DNA of 64,000 nucleotides, taken from positions 1,817,501 to 1,881,500 of the forward strand of contig NZ_VCBX02000001.1 of NCBI RefSeq assembly GCF_005938745.2, read 5' to 3'. Both the position numbers and the translations under genes were made by a program. This DNA comes from Rhodococcus sp. KBS0724 (GTDB taxonomy: Bacteria > Actinomycetota > Actinomycetes > Mycobacteriales > Mycobacteriaceae). The notes beneath the pieces were generated by a model that worked only from the letters and a program-made list of their open reading frames with translations, had not been told where the DNA came from and searched no databases. Position 1 is the first letter of the stretch; every line of letters starts with the position of its first letter. Shown here one piece after another: positions 1-8,919 of this stretch.

Positions 1-29
1 GATCAGTGAGAACGGAATGTGAGGGTTCG

Positions 30-935
30 GTGGCAACAGCGCGCGCGAGGTATTCGACAGTTGTTGCAGCAGTGCTGGTCCTGCCCGTTCTGACCGGATG
101 CACCAACAGTGATTCCGTGATAGGCAACGACGCCGCCGGCACAGCGGAACAGGTGGTCGTGGCGTCGGGGGAGTCGGTGGAGGGTTCGGTTCTGGCCGAA
201 GTGTATGCAACCGTGCTGGCGTCGTCAGGGGTGCCCAGTCGGGTCGAGGAACTCACCGGCGGACGGGCGGACGCACTTGCTGCGCTCGACGCCGCGCGTG
301 TGACGTTGGTACCGGAGTTCACCGGTTCCCTTCTCACCTACTACGAACCGCAGAATCCCGCGCGCACCGCCGACGACGTCTTCGAAGCGCTGAGTCGTTC
401 TCTGCCCGAGGGTCTTTCGGTTACGGACTACGCAACCGCAGAAGACCGGGCCGTCGTGGCATTGGGACGTGATTCCGCACAGGCGCGCACCCTCGAGGCA
501 TTTGCACCCCGGTGCGCCGCGACTGTTGCCGTCGTATCACCACGATTTGCAGAAGACGGTGCACTGGAACAATTGACGGAAGGCGCCGACTGCACTTTTG
601 CGCGCGTCGAACAATCAGCAGTAGACATCTCGGACACTGCCGCGGCACAGCCCACTGCCTTTGGAACTACGACTGCCTTCGGAACTACGACGCTCTCACC
701 CCTGGCTCAGTCCGCGGCTGTCACCGTGTTGGCCGATCCGGATCACATCCTTGCTGCGCAGAACGTCGTCCCACTGTTTCGCACCGGTGCACTCAGTGAT
801 CCCGCAGTCAAAGCGCTCAGTGTTGTTGCGGGTGAACTGTCCACGACGGACCTGGCCGCGATGATCGACCAGGTCCGGCGTGGGCAGGCAACACCGTCAG
901 CGGTTGCGCGATCCTGGTGGGACACACGTCAATGA
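30..935 (+). CDS. lpqZ: Glycine-betaine/choline-type ABC transporter substrate-binding lipoprotein (LpqZ-like)
   Basis: This is an extracytoplasmic solute-binding lipoprotein of about 301 aa in the OpuAC/ProX class, expected to capture a quaternary ammonium or similar compatible solute. A basic N-terminus, a hydrophobic stretch and the lipobox LTGC show a type II signal peptide; a Ser/Thr/Ala-rich linker follows. The body carries OpuAC-like stretches such as VEELTGGRADAL and LVPEFTGSLLTYY. I prefer GTG at 30, with GAGGG at 21-25, over the in-frame GTG at 6. No permease or ATPase gene adjoins it here. It overlaps the convergent esterase gene by 7 bp. The name follows M. tuberculosis Rv1244 (LpqZ), which also sits near an SDR and kgd. 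The family is confident; the substrate is not. Confidence 0.8.
   Translation: MATARARYSTVVAAVLVLPVLTGCTNSDSVIGNDAAGTAEQVVVASGESVEGSVLAEVYATVLASSGVPSRVEELTGGRADALAALDAARVTLVPEFTGSLLTYYEPQNPARTADDVFEALSRSLPEGLSVTDYATAEDRAVVALGRDSAQARTLEAFAPRCAATVAVVSPRFAEDGALEQLTEGADCTFARVEQSAVDISDTAAAQPTAFGTTTAFGTTTLSPLAQSAAVTVLADPDHILAAQNVVPLFRTGALSDPAVKALSVVAGELSTTDLAAMIDQVRRGQATPSAVARSWWDTRQ
654..689 (+). repeat. 18-bp in-frame tandem duplication inside the lpqZ-like gene
   Basis: Two adjacent 18-bp units (654-671 and 672-689) differ at one base and encode the hexapeptide TAFGTT twice. The run lies in a low-complexity Thr/Ala-rich surface segment and looks like a recent slippage duplication. Confidence 0.8.
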
Positions 936-1861
936 CGGACCGCATCGGCTGACGTGTCCGCGGCGCGGGCATCGTGTGATGTCAGGAATTGTCCCAGATC
1001 GGCTATCGCGTCGGCAGCTTCGGAGACGAGCGACGCCTGGGCGTGCGCGACATGCCACAACCGTGCGTATTCGATCAGCGACACGTCGACGCCCGCTGCG
1101 GTGAGTTTGTCCGCGAATTCCACGACCTGAGGGTAGAGGACTTCACTTGATCCGATGTGAATCCTTGTGGGCGGCAGAGTTTCGAGGTTTCCGTGCATGG
1201 GCGCGTAGCCGGGATCTGTGCGGTTGCCGTGTCCGAGGTAGGCGTCGGCGGCGTCGAACGACCAGCCGGTGTTGACGACCAGATCGGCTTTCTTTCCGGC
1301 ACTGCGATCCCCGGGGTCCACCCAGGGTGAGATCAGTGCCAGCGCCCCAGGTTGTACGCCGTGACGCTCGATGAGGCGAAGTGCCGTTGCCACCGCCAAA
1401 CCGCCGCCGGCGCTGTCGCCGGCAATGGCAACCTGCTCGGGCCGGTAGTCGAATTCGGTGATCAGTTGCATGTAGGCCGCGGCGGCGTCGTCGAGCGCCG
1501 CGGGATAGGGGTTTTCCGGAGCGAGCCGGTAGTCCAATGTGAAGACAGCTCGGGAAGATTCGCGTGCCAGATGTGCGGCCAGGCTGCGGTGTGTGTTCAG
1601 TGACCCCAGTGTGTATGCGCCGCCGTGCAAGTACAGCACTGCCGACGGGCGTTCGGTGGCCCCCACTGTGATTCGTTCGGCGGGTCGGCAGGCGAGTTCC
1701 AGCGGGCGCACGACGGCGCCCGCTGGAATCTGCTGCAGAGGAGCTCCGGCCTCGAGTAGCAGACGCTGAACCCGATACGGCAGCCGTGAGTTGAATGCCA
1801 GACGGAAGTACGGCTTCAACAGAAAGGCGACCACGGGTAGCGGAAGGGTGAACGTGCTCAC
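929..1861 (-). CDS. HSL-family alpha/beta hydrolase (carboxylesterase/lipase, LipR/LipN-like)
   Basis: A cytosolic esterase of about 310 aa in the hormone-sensitive-lipase family. The oxyanion motif HGG is at about residues 79-81, the nucleophile elbow GDSAGG at 148-153 (Ser150), and the Asp and His of the triad are expected in the C-terminal third, where a WHVAH motif is seen. The GTG start at 1861 overlaps the TGA of the upstream SDR gene (GTGA), so the two are translationally coupled; a longer frame upstream would run through the SDR gene and is not used. It is the last gene of the BVMO-SDR-esterase operon, where it would suit hydrolysis of the ester or lactone made by the monooxygenase. 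The natural substrate is unknown. Confidence 0.85.
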   Translation of the reverse strand: MSTFTLPLPVVAFLLKPYFRLAFNSRLPYRVQRLLLEAGAPLQQIPAGAVVRPLELACRPAERITVGATERPSAVLYLHGGAYTLGSLNTHRSLAAHLARESSRAVFTLDYRLAPENPYPAALDDAAAAYMQLITEFDYRPEQVAIAGDSAGGGLAVATALRLIERHGVQPGALALISPWVDPGDRSAGKKADLVVNTGWSFDAADAYLGHGNRTDPGYAPMHGNLETLPPTRIHIGSSEVLYPQVVEFADKLTAAGVDVSLIEYARLWHVAHAQASLVSEAADAIADLGQFLTSHDARAADTSADAVRH

Positions 1862-2682
1862 TTGGGCATCACTCGGCCGGCGATGGTGGCCACGACGCGT
1901 TGGTACCCCGAACCGACAAGACGAACCCACGCGTCGAGCGCGATCGCGTCCATTCCGATCAGCACGCGGGGCCTGCCTTTGCGAACCCCGTTCACGATGG
2001 TCTTGGCTGCATCCTCCGGAGTGGTGCGCGCCAACTTGCGATCGAAGAACTCGGAGAACGAGGCGAGGTCCTCACCCGGTCCGGCAGTGGCGTTGCGCGC
2101 GATGGCCGTCTTGATGCCGCCAGGGTGCACGCACGTCACCTTCACCGGGTTCTTGGCGATCAGCATTTCCTGGCGCAGTGACTCGGTGAAGCCGCGAACG
2201 GCGAACTTCGCCGAGTTGTATGCACTCTGACCGGGCATCGACAGCAACCCGAACAGACTCGAGATGTTGATGATGTGACCGTCGCCGGATGCGATGACGT
2301 GCGGCAGGAATGCCTTGGTGCCGTTGACAACACCCCAGAAATCGACATCCATGACACGTTCGAAGTCTTTGAATTCGGACTTCTCGAAACTGCCGTGGTA
2401 CGCGATACCCGCATTGTTGTAGATCTGGTTGATCTTGCCGAAGTGAGCGGCTACCGCGTCGGCGTACTCGAGAACCGCTTCGCGCTGCGTGACATCAAGA
2501 TGGTCCGACTTCACCTGGGCACCAAGAGCTTCCGCGAGGCGGGTGGTCTCGGCGAGGCCGACGGTGTCGACGTCGGAGATCGCCAACTTCGCGCCCTGCC
2601 CGGCGAGGTTCAGTGCGAGTGCGCGGCCGATGCCCGATCCCGCTCCGGTGATGACAACGACCTTGCCTGCAAAATCACTCAT
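1858..2682 (-). CDS. Short-chain dehydrogenase/reductase (SadH/Rv1245c-like)
   Basis: Classical SDR oxidoreductase, 274 aa, NAD(P)-dependent and cytosolic. The cofactor motif TGAGSGIG is at about residues 12-19, NNAG near 90, the catalytic Ser in the INISSL segment, and YNSAK as the Tyr-Lys pair. The C-terminal tail is long and basic, as in the mycobacterial Rv1245c/SadH type. Its ATG overlaps the TGA of the monooxygenase gene by 4 bp and its own stop overlaps the esterase start, so it is the middle gene of a three-gene operon. A likely role is interconverting an alcohol and the ketone or aldehyde used by the monooxygenase; that is inferred from context only. Confidence 0.9.
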   Translation of the reverse strand: MSDFAGKVVVITGAGSGIGRALALNLAGQGAKLAISDVDTVGLAETTRLAEALGAQVKSDHLDVTQREAVLEYADAVAAHFGKINQIYNNAGIAYHGSFEKSEFKDFERVMDVDFWGVVNGTKAFLPHVIASGDGHIINISSLFGLLSMPGQSAYNSAKFAVRGFTESLRQEMLIAKNPVKVTCVHPGGIKTAIARNATAGPGEDLASFSEFFDRKLARTTPEDAAKTIVNGVRKGRPRVLIGMDAIALDAWVRLVGSGYQRVVATIAGRVMPK

Positions 2683-4253
2683 TGTGCTACTGCCTTCTCA
2701 TCGTCGAGGTCGATCTGTGAAGTGGTCGCGGTGCCGACTGCGCCGAGATCCGACGTGGCGACGCTGCGGTAGGCCGCGAGGTCGAAATGCTTGGTGGCAT
2801 TGCGGAACTGGAAGGTGAAGCCCGGCCACAGGGTGGTGTTGTTGCCGTGTTTGTCCATGTACCAGCTGGCGCAGCCGCCGTTGTTCCAGACGCTCTTGGA
2901 CATCGCTGCCTGCAGGTCCTTGTTGTACTTCTCCTGCATGTCGCTGCGAACCTCGATGGTGCCGATGTCGTACTTGTCGATGGTGGCGATCGCGTCGACC
3001 AGATAGTTGAGCTGAGATTCGATCATGAACACCATGGACGAGTGACCGAGGCCAGTGTTGGGGCCGACGAGAAAGAACATATTGGGGAAGTTGGCAACGG
3101 CCGCACCCTTGTAGCCCTGCATGCCGGTCTCGTCGAAGACCTCGGCGAGCGAGCGTCCGTCCTTGCCGAAAATGCCTGCGAAGGTGGGGGAGTCGGTGAC
3201 ATGGAATCCGGTGGCGACAACTATCGCGTCGATCTCACGCGTGGTCCCGGTCTTCGACACGACGGCGGTGGCGGTGACTTCCTCGATACCTTCGGTCACC
3301 AGATCGACGTTGTCCTGAGCGAGGGTGGGGAAGTAGTTGTTGGAGATCAGCATGCGCTTGCAGCCGATCTGGAAGTTGGGTGTGACCTTCTTGCGAAGCG
3401 CCTTGTCCTTGATCTGAGCCTTGAGGTGCCGCTCGGCGGCAAACTGTAGGGGCTTCATGAAGATCGGCGCCTTGGCGAGGCCGACAACCTGGGTCTCACG
3501 CATCCAGTAGATACCGGTGCGGCACAGCTTCTGGAAACCGGGGAGGTACTTGAACGCGAGGTGCTCGATTTTGGTGTATTCGCGATCTGCGCGGGGCAGG
3601 ATCCACGGCGCGGTGCGCTGGTACACGTCCAGCTGTGACACCTTCTTGCCGATGGCGGGGACGATCTGAATGGCCGACGCCCCGGTGCCGATGACGGCGA
3701 CGCGCTTGCCGGTCAGGTCGGCGTCGTGGTTCCAGCGCGAGGAGTGGAAGATTTCGCCCTTGAAACCGTCGATGCCCTTGATGTCGGGGAGCGCAGGCTC
3801 GCACAGAGCGCCCACTGCCGACACGACGATCTTGGCAACGAACTCGCCCTTGGTGGTGGAGACCTTCCAATGAGCGCGGCTGTTGTCCCAGTGGGCGGAG
3901 AGGACGTCGCAGCCGAAGATGTGCTTGTCCAGTACCTTGTGGCGGTTTGCCACCGATTGGATGTACTTGTAGATCTCGGGCTGGGTGGAGAAGGAGCGCG
4001 TCCACTCGGGGTTGAGTGCAAACGAGTACGAGTACAAATGCGACGGCACGTCGCACGCGGCGCCGGGGTAGCTGTTGTCACGCCAGGTTCCGCCGACGTC
4101 GTTGCCTCGCTCGACAACTACGTAGTCGGTGATCCCGGCCTGCGCCAGTTTGATTGCAGCGCCGAGACCGGCAAAACCGCTGCCGATGATCAGCGTGTTC
4201 ACGTAGCGCGTATCCGCGGCAGATGCTGAAGTATCTGTAACTGGGAGACTCAT
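2679..4253 (-). CDS. FAD/NADPH-dependent Baeyer-Villiger monooxygenase (flavin-containing monooxygenase)
   Basis: A class B flavoprotein monooxygenase of about 524 aa. The FAD Rossmann motif GSGFAG is at residues 24-29, the BVMO fingerprint F-x-G-x3-H-x3-W (FKGEIFHSSRW) at 164-174, and the NADPH Rossmann motif GTGASA at 189-194. Such enzymes insert oxygen next to a ketone or oxidise a heteroatom. The start is ATG at 4253, not the longer frame to 4289 that would cover the promoter and operator. It leads an operon with the SDR and esterase and is divergent from a TetR gene. The arrangement recalls ethA/ethR (divergent TetR) and the mymA-lipR-sadH operon of M. tuberculosis (gene content). The substrate is unknown; long-chain ketones or fatty-acid derivatives are plausible. 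Confidence 0.9.
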   Translation of the reverse strand: MSLPVTDTSASAADTRYVNTLIIGSGFAGLGAAIKLAQAGITDYVVVERGNDVGGTWRDNSYPGAACDVPSHLYSYSFALNPEWTRSFSTQPEIYKYIQSVANRHKVLDKHIFGCDVLSAHWDNSRAHWKVSTTKGEFVAKIVVSAVGALCEPALPDIKGIDGFKGEIFHSSRWNHDADLTGKRVAVIGTGASAIQIVPAIGKKVSQLDVYQRTAPWILPRADREYTKIEHLAFKYLPGFQKLCRTGIYWMRETQVVGLAKAPIFMKPLQFAAERHLKAQIKDKALRKKVTPNFQIGCKRMLISNNYFPTLAQDNVDLVTEGIEEVTATAVVSKTGTTREIDAIVVATGFHVTDSPTFAGIFGKDGRSLAEVFDETGMQGYKGAAVANFPNMFFLVGPNTGLGHSSMVFMIESQLNYLVDAIATIDKYDIGTIEVRSDMQEKYNKDLQAAMSKSVWNNGGCASWYMDKHGNNTTLWPGFTFQFRNATKHFDLAAYRSVATSDLGAVGTATTSQIDLDDEKAVAQ

Positions 4254-4274
4254 GTATGGAACGATATGCCGTTG

Positions 4275-4310
4275 TTGACGAACGGTCAATAGCTTATTGA
4301 CGAATATTCA
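4275..4310. promoter_or_regulatory. Candidate TetR operator region between BVMO operon and tetR
   Basis: The 71-bp divergent intergenic region holds TTGACGAA twice (4275-4282 and 4297-4304), 22 bp apart, or two helical turns. The first copy is part of a perfect inverted repeat TTGAC-GAACG-GTCAA (4275-4289); the second is followed by the palindrome GAATATTC (4302-4309). The layout fits a TetR dimer pair that represses both directions. Confidence 0.55.
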
Positions 4311-4324
4311 GTAGTCTGTCGTTT

Positions 4325-4942
4325 ATGGACGGAGCCAAGCGCACGCGACTGAGCCCGGACGAACGCCGTGCTCAACTGATCGACCTCGGCGCTCGCATGC
4401 TCGCCGAACGGCCACTCGAACAGATCTCGGTCGAAGACATTGCCGATCAAGCCGGTGTCTCCCGGGGCTTGCTGTTCCACTACTTCGCGTCGAAAAGCGA
4501 GTTTCACCTGGCGATCGTGCGGCACACCAGCCAACAGATGCTCGCCCGAACCGAACCTGACGAAACCGACGATCCGATCGCGACATTACGGTCGGTTCTT
4601 GTATCGTACGTCGACTACGTCACCGACAACCGCACGACATATGTCTCCTTGTTGCGTGGGACGGCCAGCGGGGATCCCCAAATGCGCGAGGTGTTCGAAC
4701 AGACCCGCGACATCATGGCGGCACGAACTCTGGATCAACTACCCACAATCGGATTGCCGAGAACACCGCAGGTGGAGTTGGCCGTCCGTGGCTGGATCGC
4801 GTTTGTCGAGGAAGCGACAATCAGCTGGCTTCGAGCCCCGGCCATCACCCGCGAAGAACTCATCGAACTTACCGTCCACGCTCTACCTGCCCTCGCATCG
4901 GCGGCCGCCGGGCTGACCGTCACGCCGGAACTGCTGCGATAG
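4325..4942 (+). CDS. TetR/AcrR family transcriptional regulator
   Basis: TetR-type repressor, 205 aa. The N-terminal helix-turn-helix covers about residues 14-60, with the hallmark segment ISVEDIADQAGVS followed by GLLFHYFASKSEF; the rest is the all-helical ligand and dimerisation domain. It is transcribed away from the BVMO operon, with 71 bp between start codons that contain paired TTGACGAA motifs. It is therefore a likely autoregulated repressor of that operon, released by a substrate of the monooxygenase pathway, as EthR is for ethA. A strong hairpin follows the gene. The ligand cannot be read from sequence. Confidence 0.9.
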   Translation: MDGAKRTRLSPDERRAQLIDLGARMLAERPLEQISVEDIADQAGVSRGLLFHYFASKSEFHLAIVRHTSQQMLARTEPDETDDPIATLRSVLVSYVDYVTDNRTTYVSLLRGTASGDPQMREVFEQTRDIMAARTLDQLPTIGLPRTPQVELAVRGWIAFVEEATISWLRAPAITREELIELTVHALPALASAAAGLTVTPELLR

Positions 4943-4959
4943 CACCACCGACAACAGAA

Positions 4960-5001
4960 AGGCCGGGCCTCACACTCCGTACGGAATGTGAGGCCCGGCC
5001 T
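4960..5001. terminator. Bidirectional hairpin terminator between tetR and kgd
   Basis: Perfect 15-bp stem AGGCCGGGCCTCACA (4960-4974) paired with 4987-5001; the loop region itself contains the palindrome TCCGTACGGA. It lies between the convergent 3' ends of tetR and kgd. A-rich sequence on the tetR side gives only a weak U-tract on the kgd transcript. Confidence 0.85.
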
Positions 5002-5015
5002 CTGCTTGAAGAGAC

Positions 5016-8000
5016 TCAGTTGGTCGGCAGGAATGCCTCGTCGAGGATTTCCTGCTGTTCGACAGCGTGAACCTTGCTCGAGCCCGAGGAAGGTGCAGAC
5101 ATCGAACGACGCGAAATGCGACGGATACCGCTCAACGTGTCCGGCAGGAGTTCCGGCAGAGCCAGGCCGAGGAACGGCCATGCGCCCTGGTTGGCCGGCT
5201 CTTCCTGGACCCAGCGGTACTCGGTTGCGTTCGGGTACCGATCCAAGGTTTCCTGCAGGCGACGCTTCGGCACCGGGTACAGCTGCTCGACGCGCACGAT
5301 GGCGACGTCGTTGCGGTTGTCCTTGTGCTTCTTGGCCAGCAGTTCCCAGTACAGCTTGCCGCTGACCAGCAGAACGCGCTTGACCTGATCGCGCGACTCT
5401 TCGCCACTCTCGATGTTCGGCTCTTCGAAGACCGACCGGAACTTGCCGGTGGTGAAGTCTTCGACGTTGCTGACTGCAGCCTTGTTACGCAGCATCGACT
5501 TGGGCGTGAACACCACCAGCGGGCGGCGGATGCCGTCGAGGTGATGGCGACGCAGCAAGTGGAAGTAGCTTGCCGGCGTGGACGGAACGGCAACCGTCAT
5601 CGAACCCTCGGCGCACAGCTGGAGGAAACGCTCGATACGACCGGACGTGTGGTCCGGGCCCTGGCCTTCGTGGCCGTGCGGCAGAAGCAGAACGACGTCG
5701 GAGAGCTGACCCCACTTGGCTTCACCCGAGCTGATGAACTCGTCGATGATGGTCTGCGCACCGTTGACGAAGTCACCGAACTGCGCTTCCCAGAGCACGA
5801 GAGCGTCCGGGTTGCCCACGGAGTAGCCGTACTCGAAGCCCAGACCCGCGTACTCGGTGAGTGCGGAGTCGTAGACCATGAACTTGCCACCGTTACCGGC
5901 ATTGGCAGCGATCTCGGCGATCGGGCTGTACTCGTTGCCGGTCTTACGGTCGATGAGCACGGAGTGACGCTGCGTGAACGTTCCCCGCTTGGAGTCCTGA
6001 CCCGCAAGACGAATCAGTGCGCCCTGCTCGGCCAGCGAACCGAACGCGAGCAACTCGGCGAATGCCCAGTCGACGTGACCCTCGCGGGCCATTTCGCGTC
6101 GCTTCTCTGCGACCGGCTTGACACGCGGGTGCGTGGTGAAGCCCTCCGGGACGTTGACAAACGCGTCGCCGATGCGCTCGAGAACATCAGGAGCAACAGC
6201 CGTCGTGAGGCGAGCCGGGGGAGTCTGGTCGAGTTCGACGGACTCCGACGGTTCGGGCTGGAACTTCTCGAGCTCACGGACCTCGTTGAAGACCCGTTCG
6301 AGCTGGCCCTGGTAGTCGCGAAGTGCGTCTTCGGCTTCCTTGAGCGAGATGTCACCGCGGCCGATGAGGGACTCGGTGTAGCTCTTACGAACGCTGCGCT
6401 TGGTGTCGATGACGTCGTACATCGCCGGCTGGGTCATCGACGGGTCGTCGCCCTCGTTGTGACCGCGACGGCGGTAGCAGATGAGGTCGATGACAACGTC
6501 CTTGCCGAACTTCTCACGGAAGTCGACAGCGAGCTGAGCAACCCAGACACATGCCTCGGGGTCGTCACCGTTGACGTGGAAGACCGGCGCGGCGATCATC
6601 TTCGCGACGTCCGTGCAGTACTCGGACGAACGTGAATGTTCCGGTGCGGTGGTGAAACCGACCTGGTTGTTCACGACGATATGGACGGTACCGCCGGTGC
6701 GGTATCCACGCAGCAGCGACAGGTTCAGCGTTTCCGCGACAACACCCTGACCGGCAAATGCCGCGTCACCGTGAAGCATGAGCGGGAGAACGGTGAAGCC
6801 CTCTTCGCCCTTGTCGAGGATGTCCTGCTTGGCGCGAACCAGACCTTCGAGGACCGGGTCGACGGCTTCGAGGTGCGACGGGTTGGCCGTCAGGGACACG
6901 GCGATGTCGTTGTCACCGAACATCTGGATGTAGGTGCCCGAAGCGCCGAGGTGGTACTTCACGTCGCCGGAGCCGTGAGCGGCTGCCGGGTTCATGTTGC
7001 CCTCGAACTCGGTGAAGATCTTCGAGTACGGCTTGCCGACGATGTTCGCCAGAACATTGAGGCGACCGCGGTGCGGCATGCCGATGACAACCTCGTCGAG
7101 CTGATGCTCGGCGGCCTGGTCGATGACGGCGTCCATCATCGGGATGACGGTCTCGGCGCCCTCGAGCGAGAAGCGCTTCTGGCCGACGTACTTGGTCTGC
7201 AGGAAGGTCTCGAAAGCCTCGGCAGCGTTGAGCTTGCTCAGGATGTACTTCTGCTGAGCAACCGTCGGCTTGGCGTGATGGCCTTCGACCCGATCCTGGA
7301 TCCACTGACGCTGATCCGTCTCGAGGATGTGCGTGTACTCGACACCGACGTGGCGGCAGTACGCGTCGCGCAGCACGCTGAGCACGTCGCGCAGCTTCAT
7401 CTTCTCTTTGCCGTGGAAGCCGCCGACCTTGAACTCGCGGTCCAGATCCCACAGCGTCAAGCCGTGGCTGATGACGTCGAGGTCGGGGTGGCTGTGGAAC
7501 TTGTCCTTGACGAACTGCAACGGGTCCGTATCAGCCATGAGGTGGCCGCGGTCGCGGTAGGCAGCGATCAGTTCGAGAACACGGGTGTTCTTGTCGACTG
7601 CGCCTTCCGGCACGTCCTTGCGCCAGCGAACCGGCTCGTACGGGTTGCCGAGTGCGTGGAAGATCTCGTCGTAGAACTCGTCGCTGATCAGCAGGTTGTG
7701 AATCGTGCGCAGGAAATCGCCCGATTCGGCACCCTGGATGATGCGGTGGTCGTACGTCGACGTGAGCGTCATCAGCTTGCCGACGCCCATCTCGGCCAGC
7801 TTCTCGTCGCTGGCGCCCTGGAACTCTGCGGGGTACTCCATCGCGCCGGCGCCGATGATGGCACCCTGGCCCTTCATCAGACGAGGAACGGAGTGAACCG
7901 TGCCGATGCCGCCCGGGTTGGTCAGCGAGATGGTGACGCCGGTGAAGTCTTCGCCGGTGAGCTTGCCTTCACGAGCACGGCGGACGATGTCCTCGTATGC

Positions 8001-8753
8001 AGCGTGGAACTGGACGAAGTTCATCGCCTCGGTGTTCCGGATAGCGGCGACGACCAGTGAGCGGTTGCCGTCCTTGCCGGGAAGGTCGATCGCCAGTCCG
8101 AGATTGGTGTGCTCGGGTGTGACCGCGTTCGGCTTGCCGTTGATTTCGGCGAAGTGCCGGTTCATGTTGGGGAACGCGTTGACGGCCTGGATGATCGCGT
8201 AACCCAGCAGGTGGGTGAACGAGATCTTGCCGCCGCGGGTGCGCGCGAGGTGGTTGTTGATGACGATGCGGTTGTCGAACATCAGCTTCGCGGGGATGGC
8301 GCGGACGCTGGTTGCAGTCGGGATCTCGAGGGAGGCCGACATGTTCTTGACGACTGCGGCTGCCGCGCCGCGGAGAACCTTCGTCTCTTCTGCGCCGACG
8401 GCCGGAGCCGGCTTCGAGGGAGCGGCCTTTGCGGCCGGAGCAGGCTTTGTCGGAGGTGCTGCTACAGGCTTGGCTGCGGGCGCAGCGGGTGCTGCTGCCT
8501 TCGGGGGAGCCGGGGGTGCTGGCGGAGCGGCTTTTGGAGCAGCAGGCGGAGTGCGCACAGCGGCGGGGGCGGCTGCGTTGCCATTTGTGGCAGTTCCATT
8601 TCCACCCCCCGTGTTCGCCGACTCCGGCGAGTAATCGGTCAAGAATTCGTGCCAACTGGGATCCACGGACGACGGGTCGTCCTGGAAGCGTTGGTACATC
8701 TCGTCAACCAGCCACTGGTTCTGTCCGAATTGGGATGTAGAACTGCTGCTCAC
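5016..8753 (-). CDS. kgd: Multifunctional 2-oxoglutarate metabolism enzyme (alpha-ketoglutarate decarboxylase / OGDH E1o with fused E2-like domain)
   Basis: TCA-cycle enzyme of 1245 aa, thiamine-diphosphate dependent. It decarboxylates 2-oxoglutarate and serves as the E1o component of the oxoglutarate dehydrogenase complex. Domains: an E1o N-terminal segment (about 1-45, [10 protein letters not shown]...DPSWHEF); an Ala/Pro-rich linker (about 50-115); a dihydrolipoamide succinyltransferase-like domain with [14 protein letters not shown] and the DHRIIQG motif (about 120-360) but no lipoyl domain; then the E1 core with [20 protein letters not shown], the HVNGDDPEA thiamine site and [12 protein letters not shown]. 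The architecture is the corynebacterial/mycobacterial OdhA/Kgd type, regulated in those relatives by the FHA protein GarA/OdhI. The start is GTG at 8753. A palindrome and a CRP-like site lie upstream. Confidence 0.97.
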   Translation of the reverse strand: MSSSSTSQFGQNQWLVDEMYQRFQDDPSSVDPSWHEFLTDYSPESANTGGGNGTATNGNAAAPAAVRTPPAAPKAAPPAPPAPPKAAAPAAPAAKPVAAPPTKPAPAAKAAPSKPAPAVGAEETKVLRGAAAAVVKNMSASLEIPTATSVRAIPAKLMFDNRIVINNHLARTRGGKISFTHLLGYAIIQAVNAFPNMNRHFAEINGKPNAVTPEHTNLGLAIDLPGKDGNRSLVVAAIRNTEAMNFVQFHAAYEDIVRRAREGKLTGEDFTGVTISLTNPGGIGTVHSVPRLMKGQGAIIGAGAMEYPAEFQGASDEKLAEMGVGKLMTLTSTYDHRIIQGAESGDFLRTIHNLLISDEFYDEIFHALGNPYEPVRWRKDVPEGAVDKNTRVLELIAAYRDRGHLMADTDPLQFVKDKFHSHPDLDVISHGLTLWDLDREFKVGGFHGKEKMKLRDVLSVLRDAYCRHVGVEYTHILETDQRQWIQDRVEGHHAKPTVAQQKYILSKLNAAEAFETFLQTKYVGQKRFSLEGAETVIPMMDAVIDQAAEHQLDEVVIGMPHRGRLNVLANIVGKPYSKIFTEFEGNMNPAAAHGSGDVKYHLGASGTYIQMFGDNDIAVSLTANPSHLEAVDPVLEGLVRAKQDILDKGEEGFTVLPLMLHGDAAFAGQGVVAETLNLSLLRGYRTGGTVHIVVNNQVGFTTAPEHSRSSEYCTDVAKMIAAPVFHVNGDDPEACVWVAQLAVDFREKFGKDVVIDLICYRRRGHNEGDDPSMTQPAMYDVIDTKRSVRKSYTESLIGRGDISLKEAEDALRDYQGQLERVFNEVRELEKFQPEPSESVELDQTPPARLTTAVAPDVLERIGDAFVNVPEGFTTHPRVKPVAEKRREMAREGHVDWAFAELLAFGSLAEQGALIRLAGQDSKRGTFTQRHSVLIDRKTGNEYSPIAEIAANAGNGGKFMVYDSALTEYAGLGFEYGYSVGNPDALVLWEAQFGDFVNGAQTIIDEFISSGEAKWGQLSDVVLLLPHGHEGQGPDHTSGRIERFLQLCAEGSMTVAVPSTPASYFHLLRRHHLDGIRRPLVVFTPKSMLRNKAAVSNVEDFTTGKFRSVFEEPNIESGEESRDQVKRVLLVSGKLYWELLAKKHKDNRNDVAIVRVEQLYPVPKRRLQETLDRYPNATEYRWVQEEPANQGAWPFLGLALPELLPDTLSGIRRISRRSMSAPSSGSSKVHAVEQQEILDEAFLPTN

Positions 8754-8834
8754 GGCAGGTGTTCGCCTCGTTTCTATTTCGGTACCCGATCAGAGCGCCT
8801 ATATACATGAGATTAGCCCGAGCGTGTGACGAGC

Positions 8835-8853
8835 AATTGTGCGGCACACAATT
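8835..8853. promoter_or_regulatory. Inverted repeat upstream of kgd
   Basis: Perfect 7-bp arms AATTGTG / CACAATT separated by CGGCA, about 82 bp before the kgd start codon. Looks like a dimeric regulator site; it is directly followed by a CRP-like 16-mer. Confidence 0.5.
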
Positions 8854-8869
8854 TGTGATCTGTCTCACG
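8854..8869. promoter_or_regulatory. CRP/GlxR-like site upstream of kgd
   Basis: TGTGA-TCTGTC-TCACG matches the TGTGA-N6-TCACA consensus of CRP/GlxR-family regulators at 9 of 10 defined positions. It lies about 100 bp upstream of the kgd start codon, in the 166-bp gap after the ABC exporter gene. Confidence 0.5.
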
Positions 8870-8919
8870 GCAGCGCGTAATCTTTCGATTTCGCGACACC
8901 ACTCGGCGGTGTAAATCTG

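Noticed and set aside
5067..8060. Long open frames on the plus strand opposite kgd
   Set aside because: They are high-GC shadows of kgd codons; the translations have no family character and no ribosome-binding sites.
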